Shown here: piece after piece, positions 22,787-35,159 of the stretch
Layout of the letters: every line of letters begins with the position of its first letter
Position numbering within the stretch: the first letter of the stretch is position 1
Source of the DNA: an uncultured Alphaproteobacteria bacterium
Lineage (GTDB): Bacteria > Pseudomonadota > Alphaproteobacteria > HIMB59 > GCA-002718135
DNA length: 64,000 bases
Assembly: GCA_902567855.1 (NCBI GenBank)
Contig: CACFOQ010000006.1
Span: 1-64,000, forward strand
Direction of reading: 5' to 3'
Notes under the pieces: generated by a model
Databases searched by the model: none
What the model saw: the letters and a program-made list of their open reading frames with translations, nothing else
Told to the model about the DNA's origin: nothing
Made by a program: the position numbers and the translations under genes

Positions 22787-24066
22787 TAAGCTACTTCTCT
22801 TTTTGAAATATTTTCATTAATTCTTCTCTCAACTTCACTTCTAAAATGTCTAATTAATCCTTGTATTGGCCAAGCAGCTGCATCTCCTAAAGCACAAATA
22901 GTATGTCCTTCTATTTGCTTAGTGACATCTAATAATTTATCAATATCATCATTTTCTATATTACCATTAATCATCTTACTCATCATTCTATACATCCATC
23001 CAGTTCCTTCTCGACATGGCGTACATTGTCCGCAACTTTCATGTTTATAAAAATGTGACAATCTAGCAATAGCTTCAACAATATCTGTACTTTTGTTCAT
23101 TACTATTACAGCTGCAGTGCCAAGACCACTTTGAGCTTCTTTTAAACTATCAAAATCCATTTTAACTGTATCACAAATAGATTTTGGAATTAGAGGGACA
23201 CTTGCCCCTCCCGGTATAACTGCAAGTAAATTATCCCATCCTCCAATTACACCTCCAGCATGAGTTTCTATTAATTTTTTTAGTGGTATTCCCATTTCTT
23301 CTTCTACGTTACAAGGATTGTTAACGTGACCAGATATGCTAAATATTTTAGTACCTGTATTTTTTGGATTTCCAAGACTAGAAAACCAATTAGCTCCTCT
23401 TCTTAAAATTGTTGGGGCAACTGCAATAGTCTCTACGTTTGTAACAGTAGAAGGGCACCCATACAAACCAGATCCTGCAGGAAATGGAGGCTTTAATCTA
23501 GGTTGACCTTTCTTACCTTCAAGACTTTCTAAAAGTGCAGTTTCTTCTCCACATATATAAGCTCCAGCTCCTCGATGTAAAAAAATATCAAAATCCCAGT
23601 TTGTGCCACAAGCATTTTTACCTAATAAATTAGATTTATAAGCTTCATCTATGGCTTTTTGTAAATTAGAAGACTCATTATAATATTCACCTCTAATGTA
23701 AATATAACAAGTATGAGCATGCATTGCAAAGCCAGCAATCAAACAACCTTCAAGTAATAAATGAGGATCATTTCTTAAAATTTCTCTATCCTTGCATGTG
23801 CCAGGTTCAGATTCATCTGCATTAACTATTAAATAGTGAGGTTTACCTGAATCTTTTGGCATGAAAGACCACTTTAGACCTGCTGGAAAACCAGCGCCAC
23901 CTCTTCCTCTTAAATCGCTTTTTTTAATTTCATCAATAATATTATCACTACCCATTGAAATCAAATCTTTAGTATTATTCCATATACCTCTTTTTAATGC
24001 ACCAGTAAGAGACCAATCATCCTCTCCATATAAATTTTTAAAAATTTTATCTTCTTTTTTTAACAT
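22786..24066 (-). CDS. nuoF: NADH-quinone oxidoreductase subunit F
   Basis: [35 protein letters not shown]. Confidence 0.97.
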   Translation of the reverse strand: MLKKEDKIFKNLYGEDDWSLTGALKRGIWNNTKDLISMGSDNIIDEIKKSDLRGRGGAGFPAGLKWSFMPKDSGKPHYLIVNADESEPGTCKDREILRNDPHLLLEGCLIAGFAMHAHTCYIYIRGEYYNESSNLQKAIDEAYKSNLLGKNACGTNWDFDIFLHRGAGAYICGEETALLESLEGKKGQPRLKPPFPAGSGLYGCPSTVTNVETIAVAPTILRRGANWFSSLGNPKNTGTKIFSISGHVNNPCNVEEEMGIPLKKLIETHAGGVIGGWDNLLAVIPGGASVPLIPKSICDTVKMDFDSLKEAQSGLGTAAVIVMNKSTDIVEAIARLSHFYKHESCGQCTPCREGTGWMYRMMSKMINGNIENDDIDKLLDVTKQIEGHTICALGDAAAWPIQGLIRHFRSEVERRINENISKREVA

Positions 24067-24660
24067 TTAATTTTTTCTCTTAGGGTTTGAAGATAATCTG
24101 CCAATTTGAGATCCTTTACTAATTTCTTTATCATCTTTTAAATTTATTAATAATCTTTTAAAATTATCTTCATTCAAGTCTTCAAAATAATCATCATTAA
24201 TTTGAACCATAGGTGCATTACAACAAGCTCCTAAACATTCTACTTCAACAACAGTAAATCTTTTATCTTTAGAAGTTTCACCTAAAGAACAGCCAGTGAC
24301 TTCTTTTGCGATATTTAATAGTTTATCACTTCCTCTTAGCCAGCAAGGAGTTGTTCTACAAATTTGAATATAATTTTTTCCGATTGGCTTCAAATTAAAC
24401 ATAGAATAAAACGTAGCAACTTCTAAAACACGAATAAAAGACATACTTAATGTTTCAGCTACTTTTTCCAAAGCTTTTTTATTTAACCAACCTTTGTTTT
24501 GTCTTTGAGCTAAATCTAGCAATGGGATAACAGCACTTTGTTTTCTTCCACTAGGATATTTTTCAATTATTTTTTTAACTTTTAAAAAATTAGTTTCTGA
24601 CCATTCAAACAAATCTTTTTCATTATCTTTTATAGAGTTAATAAGACCTGGATGCTTCAT
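24067..24660 (-). CDS. nuoE: NADH-quinone oxidoreductase subunit E
   Basis: 2Fe-2S ligands [10 protein letters not shown] and [10 protein letters not shown]. Confidence 0.95.
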   Translation of the reverse strand: MKHPGLINSIKDNEKDLFEWSETNFLKVKKIIEKYPSGRKQSAVIPLLDLAQRQNKGWLNKKALEKVAETLSMSFIRVLEVATFYSMFNLKPIGKNYIQICRTTPCWLRGSDKLLNIAKEVTGCSLGETSKDKRFTVVEVECLGACCNAPMVQINDDYFEDLNEDNFKRLLINLKDDKEISKGSQIGRLSSNPKRKN

Positions 24661-25835
24661 CTATCTACTTCTCCAAAAACTATATCTAAACTTCCTAAGA
24701 TTGCTGCTATATCTGCCATTAAGTGCCCTCTTGATAGATGATTTAAAGTTTGTAAGTGCGCAAATCCTGGAGCTCTTATCTTACATCTATATGGTTTACT
24801 GGAACCGTCAGATACTAGAAAAACTCCAAATTCACCTTTGGGAGCTTCTACTGCACAATATGTTTCTCCTGTAGGGACTCTGTATCCTTCAGTAAACAAT
24901 TTAAAATGATGTATTAGTGACTCCATAGATTTTTTCATTGTATTTCTCTTTGGAGGAGTAATTTTATTGTCATTTACAGATATAATGCCAGGTTTAATTT
25001 GTTCTAAGCATTGATTAATAATTTTGATACTTTGACGCATTTCTTCTATTCTTATTAAATACCTATCGAAACAATCTCCTTTTTTCCCAATCGGAACTTC
25101 AAAATCTACTTTATTGTAAGCATCGTAAGGCTGGCTTCTTCTTAAATCCCATGCAACTCCAGAACTTCTTAAAACTGGACCAGAGCATCCCCAATCTATA
25201 GCCTCTTGTTTAGTAATTATTCCAATATCAACAGATCTTTGTCGCAAAATTCTATTATTAGTCAGCAATTCTTCAAGATCATCTATAAATTTTGGTAGAG
25301 TATTAATATAATCATATAATTTTTCTTCCATTCCTTTAGGCATGTCTTGATGAACACCACCTGGACGAAAGTAAGCTGCATGAAATCTTGCTCCTGACAC
25401 CGCTTCATGAAATTCTAATAATTTCTCTCTTTTTTCAAAACACCATAAAAAAGGCGTCACTGCCCCAATATCTGCAGCATAAGCAGGAATATTAAGAAGA
25501 TGATTTAAAATCCTAGTGATTTCAGAAAAAATAACTCTAATATATTGAGCTCTGATGGGCACTTCCAAACTTAATAATTTTTCTGTTGAAAGGGCAAAAG
25601 CATGTTCTTGACACATTGGAGATACATAATCTAGTCTGTCAAAATATGGTACTGCCTGAAGATATGTTTTATATTCAATAAGCTTTTCAGTACCTCGATG
25701 AAGCAAGCCAATATGAGGCTCTGCTCTTTCAACAACTTCTCCATCAAGGTCAACAACTAAACGAAGTACTCCATGAGCAGCAGGATGTTGTGGTCCAAAA
25801 TTTAAAGTTGTAGAATTTATTTCAACTTCTTTCAT
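24657..25835 (-). CDS. nuoD: NADH-quinone oxidoreductase subunit D
   Basis: [22 protein letters not shown] motif. Confidence 0.97.
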   Translation of the reverse strand: MKEVEINSTTLNFGPQHPAAHGVLRLVVDLDGEVVERAEPHIGLLHRGTEKLIEYKTYLQAVPYFDRLDYVSPMCQEHAFALSTEKLLSLEVPIRAQYIRVIFSEITRILNHLLNIPAYAADIGAVTPFLWCFEKREKLLEFHEAVSGARFHAAYFRPGGVHQDMPKGMEEKLYDYINTLPKFIDDLEELLTNNRILRQRSVDIGIITKQEAIDWGCSGPVLRSSGVAWDLRRSQPYDAYNKVDFEVPIGKKGDCFDRYLIRIEEMRQSIKIINQCLEQIKPGIISVNDNKITPPKRNTMKKSMESLIHHFKLFTEGYRVPTGETYCAVEAPKGEFGVFLVSDGSSKPYRCKIRAPGFAHLQTLNHLSRGHLMADIAAILGSLDIVFGEVDR

Positions 25836-26437
25836 TAATTATCTTTATCTTTTGATTTTTCATCACCTATTAATTCATTCTCAAAACCTTCCCAAGGGCT
25901 CATATAATCAAAATTTCTAAATTCTTGATTTAACTGAACAGGCTCATAAACAACTTTTTTTTCCAAGTCATCATAACGAACTTCAGTATGGCCGGTTAAA
26001 GGAAAATCTTTTCTTAAAGGATGTCCTTCAAAATTATAATCAGTCATAATTCTTCTTAAGTCTGGATGATTTAAAAAATAAATTCCAAATAAGTCATAAC
26101 ACTCCCTTTCAAACCAATTGGCAGATTTATATAAAGAAGAAATTGATTCAATTTTATCTTCTATTTTTATTGAAGATTTTATAACAATCCTTGAATTTAG
26201 AGTCATACTCAAAAATAGATAAATTAACTCAAACCTCTCTTCTCGAGAAGGATAATCAACTGCAGTTAAGTCAGTGAGCTGGTCATAACATAATTCAGGA
26301 TCTTCTTTGATTTTTTTTATAGTGTCAAAAATTTCATCTTTTTTAATATAAATTTCATAGTATTCTTTTTTATAAATAATTTTAAAGTTAGGAAATCTTT
26401 CTTCTAAAATTTTTTTAATTGGAGGCTCATCTATCAT
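25835..26437 (-). CDS. nuoC: NADH-quinone oxidoreductase subunit C
   Basis: [40 protein letters not shown]. Confidence 0.96.
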   Translation of the reverse strand: MIDEPPIKKILEERFPNFKIIYKKEYYEIYIKKDEIFDTIKKIKEDPELCYDQLTDLTAVDYPSREERFELIYLFLSMTLNSRIVIKSSIKIEDKIESISSLYKSANWFERECYDLFGIYFLNHPDLRRIMTDYNFEGHPLRKDFPLTGHTEVRYDDLEKKVVYEPVQLNQEFRNFDYMSPWEGFENELIGDEKSKDKDN

Positions 26438-26442
26438 TAATT

Positions 26443-26949
26443 TTATCTATTATCTTTGTTCTTTTTTTTAATTTTTTTTTGTAATTGCATAATTCCATAA
26501 ACTAAAGCTTCAGCTGTTGGAGGACATCCTGGAACATAAATATCTACTGGCACAATTCTGTCACAACCCCTTACAACAGAATAAGAATAATGATAATAAC
26601 CTCCACCATTTGCGCATGAGCCCATAGAGATTACCCATCTAGGTTCAGGCATCTGATCATAAACTTTTCTTAGAGCTGGGGCCATTTTATTTGTAAGAGT
26701 TCCAGCTACTATCATAACATCTGACTGTCTTGGGCTACCTCTAGGTATAACACCATATCTGTCTAAATCATAACGACTCATGTATGCATGCATCATTTCG
26801 ACTCCACAACAAGCTAAGCCAAAGGTCATAGGCCATAAAGATCCAGTTCTAGCCCAAGTTAATAGATCATTATATTTCGCTAACAAGAATCCTTTTTGTC
26901 TTACATCCTTTTGAACTTCTTCTATTGATTGAAAATCATCTATTCCCAT
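26443..26949 (-). CDS. nuoB: NADH-quinone oxidoreductase subunit B; ORF extends to 26970 but the MGIDDF start is more likely
   Basis: [52 protein letters not shown]. Confidence 0.95.
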   Translation of the reverse strand: MGIDDFQSIEEVQKDVRQKGFLLAKYNDLLTWARTGSLWPMTFGLACCGVEMMHAYMSRYDLDRYGVIPRGSPRQSDVMIVAGTLTNKMAPALRKVYDQMPEPRWVISMGSCANGGGYYHYSYSVVRGCDRIVPVDIYVPGCPPTAEALVYGIMQLQKKIKKKNKDNR

Positions 26950-27305
26950 TCCAAAGCCCCTTTTTTCCATTCATAAATGAAGCCAATAGTTAAAATTAGC
27001 AAAAATATCATCATGGACCAGAAACCAAAAAGGCCAATTGAACCCAAAGAAATTGCCCAAGGAAAGAGAAAAGCAACTTCTAAATCAAAAATTATAAATA
27101 AAATAGCTACTAAATAAAATCTTACATCAAATCTTCCTCTAGCATCATCAAAAGCTTCAAATCCACATTCGTAAGCAGATAACTTTTCACTATCAGGCTT
27201 AGATTCACCAGCTATAAAAGATAGCAAAGTCATACCTATTGCAATTCCAAGTCCAATAAAAATAAAAATTAATATCGGAAGATATTCGTGTAAAAAAATT
27301 GTCAC
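26940..27305 (-). CDS. nuoA: NADH-quinone oxidoreductase subunit A
   Basis: [42 protein letters not shown]. Confidence 0.96.
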   Translation of the reverse strand: MTIFLHEYLPILIFIFIGLGIAIGMTLLSFIAGESKPDSEKLSAYECGFEAFDDARGRFDVRFYLVAILFIIFDLEVAFLFPWAISLGSIGLFGFWSMMIFLLILTIGFIYEWKKGALEWE

Positions 27306-27396
27306 AACTAACTATATAGTATCAAATTTATAAAGGGATAACTAATATATTTATAAAATTATACAAGTTATACTGACATGATCAGCAATGAATTAA

Positions 27397-27473
27397 TGGC
27401 GCGAGAGACGGGACTCGAACCCGCGACCTCCTGCGTGACAGGCAGGCGTTCTAACCAACTGAACTACTCCCGC
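27397..27473 (-). tRNA. tRNA-Asp(GTC), CCA encoded
   Basis: GCGGGAGTAGTTCAGTTGGTTAGAACGCCTGCCTGTCACGCAGGAGGTCGCGGGTTCGAGTCCCGTCTCTCGCGCCA folds as a cloverleaf. Confidence 0.96.
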
Positions 27474-27478
27474 GCATA

Positions 27479-27554
27479 TGGTGGGTGTTGAGAGACTCGA
27501 ACTCCCGACCCTCTCGGTGTAAACGAGATGCTCTACCAACTGAGCTAAACACCC
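27479..27554 (-). tRNA. tRNA-Val(TAC), CCA encoded
   Basis: GGGTGTTTAGCTCAGTTGGTAGAGCATCTCGTTTACACCGAGAGGGTCGGGAGTTCGAGTCTCTCAACACCCACCA. Confidence 0.96.
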
Positions 27555-27562
27555 AAAACAAA

Positions 27563-27592
27563 ACCGGCTGTTAATCGTATTTAACAGCCGGT
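27563..27592 (-). terminator. Intrinsic terminator of hup
   Basis: ACCGGCTGTTAA ... TTAACAGCCGGT 12-bp stem followed on the minus strand by TTTGTTTTG. Confidence 0.75.
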
Positions 27593-27613
27593 GCAAGAAA
27601 AATTCTATAAAAA

Positions 27614-27889
27614 TTAATTGTTTACCGCATCTTTTAAAGCTTTTCCCACAGTAAATTTTGGTCTTTTTGAAGCTGGAATTTGTATAGACTCACCAGTTCT
27701 TGGATTTCTTCCAGTAGTTGCTTTTCTATGGCTAACACTGAAATTTCCAAAACCAACAATACTAACCTTTTCATCTCGTTTTAGAGCATTAGTAACTGCA
27801 TCTAAAAAACTTTCAATTGAACGAGTTGCATCAGATTTGGACAAGCCAGCTGATGAAGCTACAGAAGCTATTAAATCATTTTTATTCAC
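27614..27889 (-). CDS. hup: HU family DNA-binding protein
   Basis: 91 aa; GFGNFSVSHRKATTGRNPRTGESIQIPASKRPKFTVGKALK. Confidence 0.96.
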   Translation of the reverse strand: MNKNDLIASVASSAGLSKSDATRSIESFLDAVTNALKRDEKVSIVGFGNFSVSHRKATTGRNPRTGESIQIPASKRPKFTVGKALKDAVNN

Positions 27890-27922
27890 TTTAGACTCCT
27901 TTAATTATATCTTGATAAGGTG

Positions 27923-27949
27923 ATATTATTTAGAACAGATATAAGTCAA
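27923..27949 (-). promoter_or_regulatory. Candidate sigma70-type promoter of hup
   Basis: Minus strand TTGACT (27949-27944), 15-nt spacer, TAATAT (27928-27923), upstream of the hup ATG. Confidence 0.35.
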
Positions 27950-28012
27950 TAATTTAATTTAAATAATCCCAGAATATAAGGAAAATAATAAAAAAATGGC
28001 TGTATATATGTA

Positions 28013-30406
28013 TTAATGAGTAATAGATTTATCTAAATTTACTGAAGATATTGGGGATTTTTGAGATTTAATAATATCTGATTCGCTTAAATTAAGAGGA
28101 GTTATAGATTTAATCAAACTATATTCAAGGATAGATTTTGCATCATTAACACTTACAATTTTAATGCTACTAGTAATATCTTTATCAATTTCACTTAAGT
28201 CTTTTTTGTTTTCTTCAGGAATTAAAACTGTTTTGATCCCTGCTCTCGAAGCAGCATATAATTTTTCTTTTAATCCTCCTATCGGAAGAACTCTTCCTCT
28301 TAAGGTTATTTCTCCAGTCATTGCAATATCTTTTTTTATTTTAATACCAGTAAGTGAAGAAACAAGACTATTAAATATAGCTATCCCAGCGCTAGGACCA
28401 TCTTTTGGAGTTGCTCCTTCAGGGACATGCACATGTATATCATATTTATCAAAATCTAATGGATTGATTCCAAGACTTAAAGCTTGAGATCTAACATATG
28501 AACTGGCAGCCTGAATGGATTCTTTCATAACATCACCAAGTTTTCCAGTTATAGTTAATTTTCCTTTTCCAATTGATAAAAGAACTTCAATTGATAATAT
28601 CTCACCACCTACTTCTGTCCAAGCTAAACCGTTTGTTATACCAATCATATTTTTCTTTTCAATTTCATTATTTCTGTATTTTTCTACACCTAAATAATTT
28701 TGTATAGATTTTTTATCTAATAAAGTTTTTCTTTTTGTCTTAGTTTCTAAATCCTTAACGACTTTTCTGCATATTTTTGAAATTTCTTTTTCTAGCCCTC
28801 GTACTCCTGCTTCTCTAGTATAATATCTAATAATTTGTTTAATTAAAGTGGAGTTAAAATTTATTTCTGAGTTTTTTAAACCATTATTTTTAATTTGTTT
28901 TGGTACTAAATATCTTTTTGCAATTTGATTTTTTTCATTTTCAGTATAGCCTGGTATTCTTATTATCTCCATCCTATCTAATAAAGCAGGAGGTATATTA
29001 AGAGTATTTGCAGTACATACAAACATCACATCTGATAAATCGTAATCTAGCTCTAAATAATGGTCATTAAATTTATTATTTTGCTCAGGATCTAATACTT
29101 CAAGTAATGCTGATGATGGATCACCTCTCCAATCAGAGCCTAATTTATCGATTTCGTCTAATAAAATAAGAGGATTAGAAGTCTTTGACTTTTTCATAGC
29201 CTGTAAAAATCTTCCAGGCATTGATCCGATATATGTTTTTCTGTGACCTCGAATTTCAGCTTCATCCCTTACGCCACCTAATGACATTCTAACAAAGTTT
29301 CTTCCTGTAGAATTAGCAATGGACTTCCCTAAAGAAGTTTTGCCAACTCCTGGAGGGCCTACTAAGCAAAGAATTGGACCTTTAATTTTATTAATTCTTT
29401 TTTGAACAGCTAAATATTCTAAAATTCTATCTTTAACTTTTTCTAAACCATAATGATCGGACTCAAGAATAGACTTAGCTTTTTTAATATTTTTTGAAAT
29501 TGCTGAAGGATTATTCCAAGGTATACTAATCACCCAATCGAGATAATTTCTTATTACAGTTGCTTCTGCAGACATGGGGCTCATATTTTTTAATTTTTTT
29601 ATTTCAGATTTACATTTTTCACGGGCTTCAGAACTTAAATTTAATTTCTTTAGTTTATTTTCAATTTCAGCAATATCATCAACTTCATCATTATCACCCA
29701 ATTCTTTTTGGATAGCTTTCATCTGTTCATTTAAGTAATATTCTTTTTGTGTTTTTTCCATTTGCCTTTTTACCCGACCTTTAATTTTTTTTTCAATTTG
29801 CATTGAGTCAATTTCAGCAATTAAATATCCATAAACTTTATCTAAAGATTTTTCCAAAGAAGTAGTTTCTAGTAATTCTTGTTTTTGATTTAAATTTATA
29901 TTTAAATTAGCAATCACTACATCTGTAAATTTATTATAATCATTGTAAGTTTTTAAATTGTTAATTATCTCAGGTGATATTTTTTTATTAATTTTTTGAT
30001 AAGATTCAAATTGATCTAATATTATTTTAATTAAAGCCCTAATATTAGAATTATTTTTAGACTTAATCTTTAGTAATGAGTAATTAGCAATTAGATAATC
30101 ATTTTTAGAAATAAATTCTTTTATATTAACTCTTTCTAAACCTTCAACTAATACCTTTATAGTTCCATCAGGAAGTTTTAATAATTGTAATACTTTAGCT
30201 AATGTGCCAACTTTATAAAGATGTTCAGAATTTGGAGAATCAACTTCAGGATTGATCTGAGTAACAAGTAGAATTTTTTTATCTTTTATCATTACATTAT
30301 TAAGAGCGTTAACAGAAGGTTTTCTACCAACAAATAAGGGTGCTACCATATGAGGAAAGACTACTATGTCTCTCAAGGGTAAAACAGGTATAGAATTAGA
30401 GTTCAT
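28013..30406 (-). CDS. lon: ATP-dependent protease La
   Basis: 797 aa; GPPGVGKTSLGKSIA; PKDGPSAGIAI catalytic region. Confidence 0.97.
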   Translation of the reverse strand: MNSNSIPVLPLRDIVVFPHMVAPLFVGRKPSVNALNNVMIKDKKILLVTQINPEVDSPNSEHLYKVGTLAKVLQLLKLPDGTIKVLVEGLERVNIKEFISKNDYLIANYSLLKIKSKNNSNIRALIKIILDQFESYQKINKKISPEIINNLKTYNDYNKFTDVVIANLNINLNQKQELLETTSLEKSLDKVYGYLIAEIDSMQIEKKIKGRVKRQMEKTQKEYYLNEQMKAIQKELGDNDEVDDIAEIENKLKKLNLSSEAREKCKSEIKKLKNMSPMSAEATVIRNYLDWVISIPWNNPSAISKNIKKAKSILESDHYGLEKVKDRILEYLAVQKRINKIKGPILCLVGPPGVGKTSLGKSIANSTGRNFVRMSLGGVRDEAEIRGHRKTYIGSMPGRFLQAMKKSKTSNPLILLDEIDKLGSDWRGDPSSALLEVLDPEQNNKFNDHYLELDYDLSDVMFVCTANTLNIPPALLDRMEIIRIPGYTENEKNQIAKRYLVPKQIKNNGLKNSEINFNSTLIKQIIRYYTREAGVRGLEKEISKICRKVVKDLETKTKRKTLLDKKSIQNYLGVEKYRNNEIEKKNMIGITNGLAWTEVGGEILSIEVLLSIGKGKLTITGKLGDVMKESIQAASSYVRSQALSLGINPLDFDKYDIHVHVPEGATPKDGPSAGIAIFNSLVSSLTGIKIKKDIAMTGEITLRGRVLPIGGLKEKLYAASRAGIKTVLIPEENKKDLSEIDKDITSSIKIVSVNDAKSILEYSLIKSITPLNLSESDIIKSQKSPISSVNLDKSITH

Positions 30407-30439
30407 TGTTTATCTAAAATATGTATTATTTATTAATTT

Positions 30440-31699
30440 TCAAGATTTGTTAACAGCTATTTTTTCATTGCTTTTAGGCGCAAATAGAAGCACAGGCTCA
30501 ATTTTTTTTGTTACTACATCCCTATTTATAACTATTTTATTTAAATCTTTCTGATCTGGAGATTCATACATTAGATCTACTAATAAATCTTCCATGATTG
30601 ATCTTAATCCTCTGGCACCAGTTTTTCTGTTTACTGCAAGTTTAGCTATTTCAATCAAAGCATCATTTTTAATTTCTAGATCAATATTATCCATTTTAAA
30701 TAAAACTTCAAATTGCTTTGTTATAGCATTTTTTGGTTCTTTCATAATGCGAACTAGCATTTTTTCGTTAAGCTCAGTCAATGTTGCACAAACAGGTAAA
30801 CGACCAACAAATTCAGGTATCATTCCAAATTTTAATAAATCTTCATTTTCTATCCTAGATAAAATATCACCTATATTATTTGATTCAAAATTTGAAAGAC
30901 TAGAATTAAATCCTATAGAAGTTCCTTTGATTCTTGAATTAATAATATTCTCTATACCAGCAAAAGCTCCTCCACATATAAAAAGTATATTTGAAGTATC
31001 TATATGTAGAAATTCTTGTTGAGGGTGTTTTCTTCCTCCTTGTGGGGGAACACTAGCAACTGTTCCTTCCATTATTTTTAACAATGCTTGTTGTACACCT
31101 TCACCTGAAACATCTCTAGTAATTGAAGGATTGTCACTTTTTCTACCTATCTTATCTATTTCATCAATGTATACTATTCCTTTTTGAGCTCTTTCAACAT
31201 TATAATCGGAAGCTTGAAGTAATTTTAAAATAATATTCTCTACATCCTCACCTACATACCCAGCTTCTGTTAAACTAGTCGCATCTGCCATAGTAAATGG
31301 AACATCTAATATTCTTGCTAAAGTTTGTGCTAATAATGTTTTGCCTGTTCCTGTAGGGCCAATTAATAATATATTTGATTTAGAAATTTCTACATCTGAA
31401 GAAGCAATATTTGATAATCTTTTATAATGGTTATAAACTGCAACAGACAAAGTTTTTTTTGCATCTTCTTGGCCTATAACATAGTCATTTAATATTGAAT
31501 TAATTTCTCTGGGTTTTGGTATATCTTGCTTAATTTTTATTTTGCTGTTTTTAGTATCTTCCTTAATTATGTCCATACATAATTCAACACATTCATCGCA
31601 CACAAAAACTGTAGGTCCAGCAATTAATTTTTTTACCTCTTTCTGGCTTTTTCCACAAAAAGAACAGAACAAAGAATCTTTTTCATTTTTTTTATTCAT
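30440..31699 (-). CDS. clpX: ATP-dependent Clp protease ATP-binding subunit ClpX
   Basis: N-terminal zinc domain CSFCGKSQ...[23 protein letters not shown]. Confidence 0.97.
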   Translation of the reverse strand: MNKKNEKDSLFCSFCGKSQKEVKKLIAGPTVFVCDECVELCMDIIKEDTKNSKIKIKQDIPKPREINSILNDYVIGQEDAKKTLSVAVYNHYKRLSNIASSDVEISKSNILLIGPTGTGKTLLAQTLARILDVPFTMADATSLTEAGYVGEDVENIILKLLQASDYNVERAQKGIVYIDEIDKIGRKSDNPSITRDVSGEGVQQALLKIMEGTVASVPPQGGRKHPQQEFLHIDTSNILFICGGAFAGIENIINSRIKGTSIGFNSSLSNFESNNIGDILSRIENEDLLKFGMIPEFVGRLPVCATLTELNEKMLVRIMKEPKNAITKQFEVLFKMDNIDLEIKNDALIEIAKLAVNRKTGARGLRSIMEDLLVDLMYESPDQKDLNKIVINRDVVTKKIEPVLLFAPKSNEKIAVNKS

Positions 31700-32310
31700 T
31701 ATTTTCTATCTTCAACAATTTTATCAATTAATCCAAATTTAATTGCCTCTTGAGGAGAAAAATATTTATCCCTTTCCATAATTTCCTCAATTTCTTTTAT
31801 ATTTTTTCCAGTATGTTTAGCATAAATTTCATTTAATCTTTTTTTAGTTTTAATAATTTCTTTTGTTTGTATTTCAATATCTGTTACTTGCCCTTGATAG
31901 CCTCCGCTTGGTTGATGCATCATAATTCTAGAATTTGGAAGAGAATATCTCATATTGCCTGCTCCAGCAGTTAATAATAATGAACCAGCAGAAGCTGCTT
32001 GACCAATACATATTGTCATAATTTTTGATGATATATATTGCATTGTATCATACATAGCCAAACCCGACCAAACTATTCCTCCAGGAGAATTTATATAAAA
32101 AGAAATTTCTTTTTTAGGATTTTCAGATTCCAAAAATAATAATTGAGCACAAATTAAGCTTGCAATATTATCATCTATTGGACCTGTTAAGAAAATAATT
32201 CTTTCTTTCAAGAGTCTAGAGTAAATATCATAAGCTCTTTCACCCCTTGAAGATTGTTCTACCACCATTGGTATTAAATTGTTTGTTAAATTGTCTATAG
32301 GGTCTTTCAT
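31699..32310 (-). CDS. clpP: ATP-dependent Clp protease proteolytic subunit
   Basis: [47 protein letters not shown]. Confidence 0.97.
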   Translation of the reverse strand: MKDPIDNLTNNLIPMVVEQSSRGERAYDIYSRLLKERIIFLTGPIDDNIASLICAQLLFLESENPKKEISFYINSPGGIVWSGLAMYDTMQYISSKIMTICIGQAASAGSLLLTAGAGNMRYSLPNSRIMMHQPSGGYQGQVTDIEIQTKEIIKTKKRLNEIYAKHTGKNIKEIEEIMERDKYFSPQEAIKFGLIDKIVEDRK

Positions 32311-33656
32311 TTTAATTCCTTATTTTGAAATATTTCAATGTTTAATTTTTCAAATTTTTTAATATCTATTTTCTCATTTTTCAACTTAACTTTTGAAATT
32401 ATATTATCAACTATTTTTTGTTCAAATATTGGACCACGAATTGTTTCAATACTGGAAGGATTTTTTTTGAAATAATCAAATATTTGTTTTTCTTGACCAG
32501 GGTATTGAGATGCATAATTAATCATACCATCAGTTAACTCTTTTTCTGTTACTGTAATATTATCAATAACTGCTATATGTTGCATTAAAACAGCAAGTTT
32601 AACTCTTCTTAATGCTATTTTTTTATATCTTTTCTTTAATTCTTCATCAGATAAATTTTTATCATCTTCATCAAGACTATTATCTTTCTTAGCTTGATCT
32701 AATCTTGACATAATAGAACTAAATTCCTCATCTAATATACCTTCAGGTACATCAAATTTATTTTTTTTCTCTAAAATATCCATTAATTCTTTTTTTTGTA
32801 TTTGTTTCAATGATTCTTGATATTGTTTTATTAAATTTTGTTCCAAATTGTCTTTTAATTGCTTTTCATCTTTCAGATTATTTTTTTCTAAAAATTCTTT
32901 AGTAATTTCAAATTCATGAAGCTGTTCTAAGGAAACTATTTCTATTTCAAATTCAACTTCTTTCTTTTCTTTTTGTTTTAAGGCTTCTTTTAAATCAAAT
33001 TTTAAATTAATCTTATCTCCTACTTTTACTTTTTTGTTTACTAATAAAGGGCCAATATCAGGTAGTATCTGGTAATCTGAATCAGTTATAATAGGCATAT
33101 TATTTTGAGATTTTAAAAACTCTGGAACTGACTCATCTTTTGTTGTTATATTAGCAATAATTTTATCTGATATTTTGGCAACTCTATCATCTTTAACTTT
33201 ATGATAATGTTTTTGTGAATTAATAAATTGATTATAGTTTTCATCAATTCTTTTTTTATCTACATCAATAGTTCTATTAACTAATTCTATTTCTTCAAAG
33301 GGGCTAACTTCTATATTAGGCTCAAGATCTATTTTGATTGAAATTTCTACTGGTTGATTTTTTTCATATTTTTTTAATTCAACCTTAGGTTGCCGAAAAG
33401 GTTTAAGTTTTTTTTCATCTATTAGTTTTTTTGTATTTTGCTCAACAATTTTTTCTATAACTTCAGAAAGAACATTATTTTCATATTTTTTTTTAACAAT
33501 ATTAAGAGGTGCTTTTCCTTTTCTAAAACCAGGCAAAGAAACAGTTGGCATTAATTTATTAATTTTATCATTTATAGAGTCGTCTATATCTTTGTAAGGA
33601 ATTTGAATTTCAAATTCTTTAAATAATTTTTTTGAATTAATTTCTTTAATATTCAT
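32307..33656 (-). CDS. tig: Trigger factor
   Basis: [18 protein letters not shown]; upstream of clpP-clpX-lon. Confidence 0.94.
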   Translation of the reverse strand: MNIKEINSKKLFKEFEIQIPYKDIDDSINDKINKLMPTVSLPGFRKGKAPLNIVKKKYENNVLSEVIEKIVEQNTKKLIDEKKLKPFRQPKVELKKYEKNQPVEISIKIDLEPNIEVSPFEEIELVNRTIDVDKKRIDENYNQFINSQKHYHKVKDDRVAKISDKIIANITTKDESVPEFLKSQNNMPIITDSDYQILPDIGPLLVNKKVKVGDKINLKFDLKEALKQKEKKEVEFEIEIVSLEQLHEFEITKEFLEKNNLKDEKQLKDNLEQNLIKQYQESLKQIQKKELMDILEKKNKFDVPEGILDEEFSSIMSRLDQAKKDNSLDEDDKNLSDEELKKRYKKIALRRVKLAVLMQHIAVIDNITVTEKELTDGMINYASQYPGQEKQIFDYFKKNPSSIETIRGPIFEQKIVDNIISKVKLKNEKIDIKKFEKLNIEIFQNKELK

Positions 33657-33666
33657 AGTTCTTCTT

Positions 33667-33751
33667 TGGTAGGCCGGAAAGGACTTGAACCTTCACACCT
33701 CGCGGCATAGGAACCTAAATCCTACGTGTCTACCAATTCCACCACCGGCCC
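33667..33751 (-). tRNA. tRNA-Leu(TAG), CCA encoded
   Basis: 85 nt, long variable arm; anticodon loop TTTAGGT; GGGCCGG/CCGGCCT acceptor. Confidence 0.95.
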
Positions 33752-33876
33752 TTTAATTTTCGCTTTTATGTTGAACTCAATTAATAAACAACAAAGAATA
33801 TAATTTTTTTAATAAAATATTTTAGCTATTTTCTAGTAAAAAAAGCTCAAATATAAGATTTGGGTGGTAAAAAAAA

Positions 33877-33954
33877 TGGGGCGAACGAAGGGATTCGAAC
33901 CCTCGACATCGGGCACCACAAGCCCGCGCTCTAACCAACTGAGCTACGTTCGCC
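33877..33954 (-). tRNA. tRNA-His(GTG), G-1 and CCA encoded
   Basis: GGCGAACGTAGCTCAGTTGGTTAGAGCGCGGGCTTGTGGTGCCCGATGTCGAGGGTTCGAATCCCTTCGTTCGCCCCA. Confidence 0.96.
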
Positions 33955-34001
33955 ATAAATAATTTGTGTTTTTTATATAATTTTTCCGGTATATCAAAAG
34001 A

Positions 34002-35159
34002 ATGCACGTTTCCAAAAGATTATTTGAATTAGAAACAGAATCTGCTTTTGCTATACTAGCAAAAGCAAATAAATTGCAATCTGAAGGAAAAGACATAGTA
34101 AATTTAGGAATTGGCCAACCTGATTTTCCTACCCCTCAGAATATTTTGGAAGCTGCAAAAAAAGCTATAAGTGACGGTCATCATGGATATACACCTTCAA
34201 ATGGAATACTACCTTTAAGAGAGGCAGTTTCTGAATATATTTATAATAATTATCAAATATCTGTAAGCCCAGATAGAATTTTAATTACCCCAGGAGGAAA
34301 ACCAGTAATTTTTTTTGCTGCTTTAATTTTAGGAGATAAAAACAAAGAAATTATTTATCCTGATCCTGGTTTCCCAATTTATAGATCTATGATTAAATAT
34401 AGTGGAGCTAAAGCAGTGCCATTAGTTTTGGATGAAAAAGATAACTTTGAAATAAATATAGATAAACTTGAAGACATTATCACTGAAAAAACTAGTCTTA
34501 TAATAGTTAATAATCCAAATAATCCTACAGGCTCATTCATGCATTTGGAAAAAATAAACAAATTAATTAACCTATTAGAAAAATATCCCAATGTAGCTAT
34601 TTTAAGTGATGAGATTTATAGTAAAATTATTTTTGAAAATAATTCTATGCCTACTTTATTAAAATATGAATCAATTAAAGATCGTTTAATAATATTAGAA
34701 GGTTGGAGTAAAACATATTGTATGACTGGTTGGAGACTTGGATGGAGTGTTTGGCCAGAAAAAATTTATGATTTTGCAAATAAACTTTGTGTTAATGATC
34801 ATTCATGTCCTAATTCAATAAGTCAGTATGCTGGCATTGAAGCATTGAGAGGCAATCAAGATGAAGTAATTAAAATATCTAAAGAATTTGAAAAAAGAAA
34901 AAATTTTATTTATGAAAAGTTAAATAGCTTGGAAAGAATAAAATGTTTTAAACCTGGGGGAGCTTTTTATGCTTTTCCTAATATTTCAAATACAAAAATG
35001 ACTGGAAAAGAATTTGCAGATCTTGCTTTGGAAAAACATGGTGTTGCTATTGTTCCGGGAACAAGTTTTGGAGATAGCGTTAATGATTTCGTTAGACTTA
35101 GTTATGCTAATTCAATAGAAAATATAGAAAAAGCAATTTATAGATTGTCAAAAATATGA
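34002..35159 (+). CDS. Pyridoxal-phosphate class I/II aminotransferase (aspartate-aminotransferase-like)
   Basis: LGIGQPDFPTPQNI, NPNNPTGS, SDEIYSKI, SWSKTYCMTGWRLG-like motifs. Confidence 0.9.
   Translation: MHVSKRLFELETESAFAILAKANKLQSEGKDIVNLGIGQPDFPTPQNILEAAKKAISDGHHGYTPSNGILPLREAVSEYIYNNYQISVSPDRILITPGGKPVIFFAALILGDKNKEIIYPDPGFPIYRSMIKYSGAKAVPLVLDEKDNFEINIDKLEDIITEKTSLIIVNNPNNPTGSFMHLEKINKLINLLEKYPNVAILSDEIYSKIIFENNSMPTLLKYESIKDRLIILEGWSKTYCMTGWRLGWSVWPEKIYDFANKLCVNDHSCPNSISQYAGIEALRGNQDEVIKISKEFEKRKNFIYEKLNSLERIKCFKPGGAFYAFPNISNTKMTGKEFADLALEKHGVAIVPGTSFGDSVNDFVRLSYANSIENIEKAIYRLSKI

Noticed and set aside
27393-27596. 67-aa minus-strand ORF (MHRLLNTINSRFCFGCLAQLVEHLVYTERVG...)
   Set aside because: It is the translation of tRNA-Val and tRNA-Asp; the AQLVEH/VVQLVRTPACHAGGRGFESR pattern is a known tRNA artefact.
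30594-31022. 142-aa plus-strand ORF
   Set aside because: Lies entirely antisense to clpX; shadow ORF with no family features.
33822-34007. 61-aa minus-strand ORF
   Set aside because: Translation across tRNA-His (VAQLVRARACGARCRGFESLRS); spurious.
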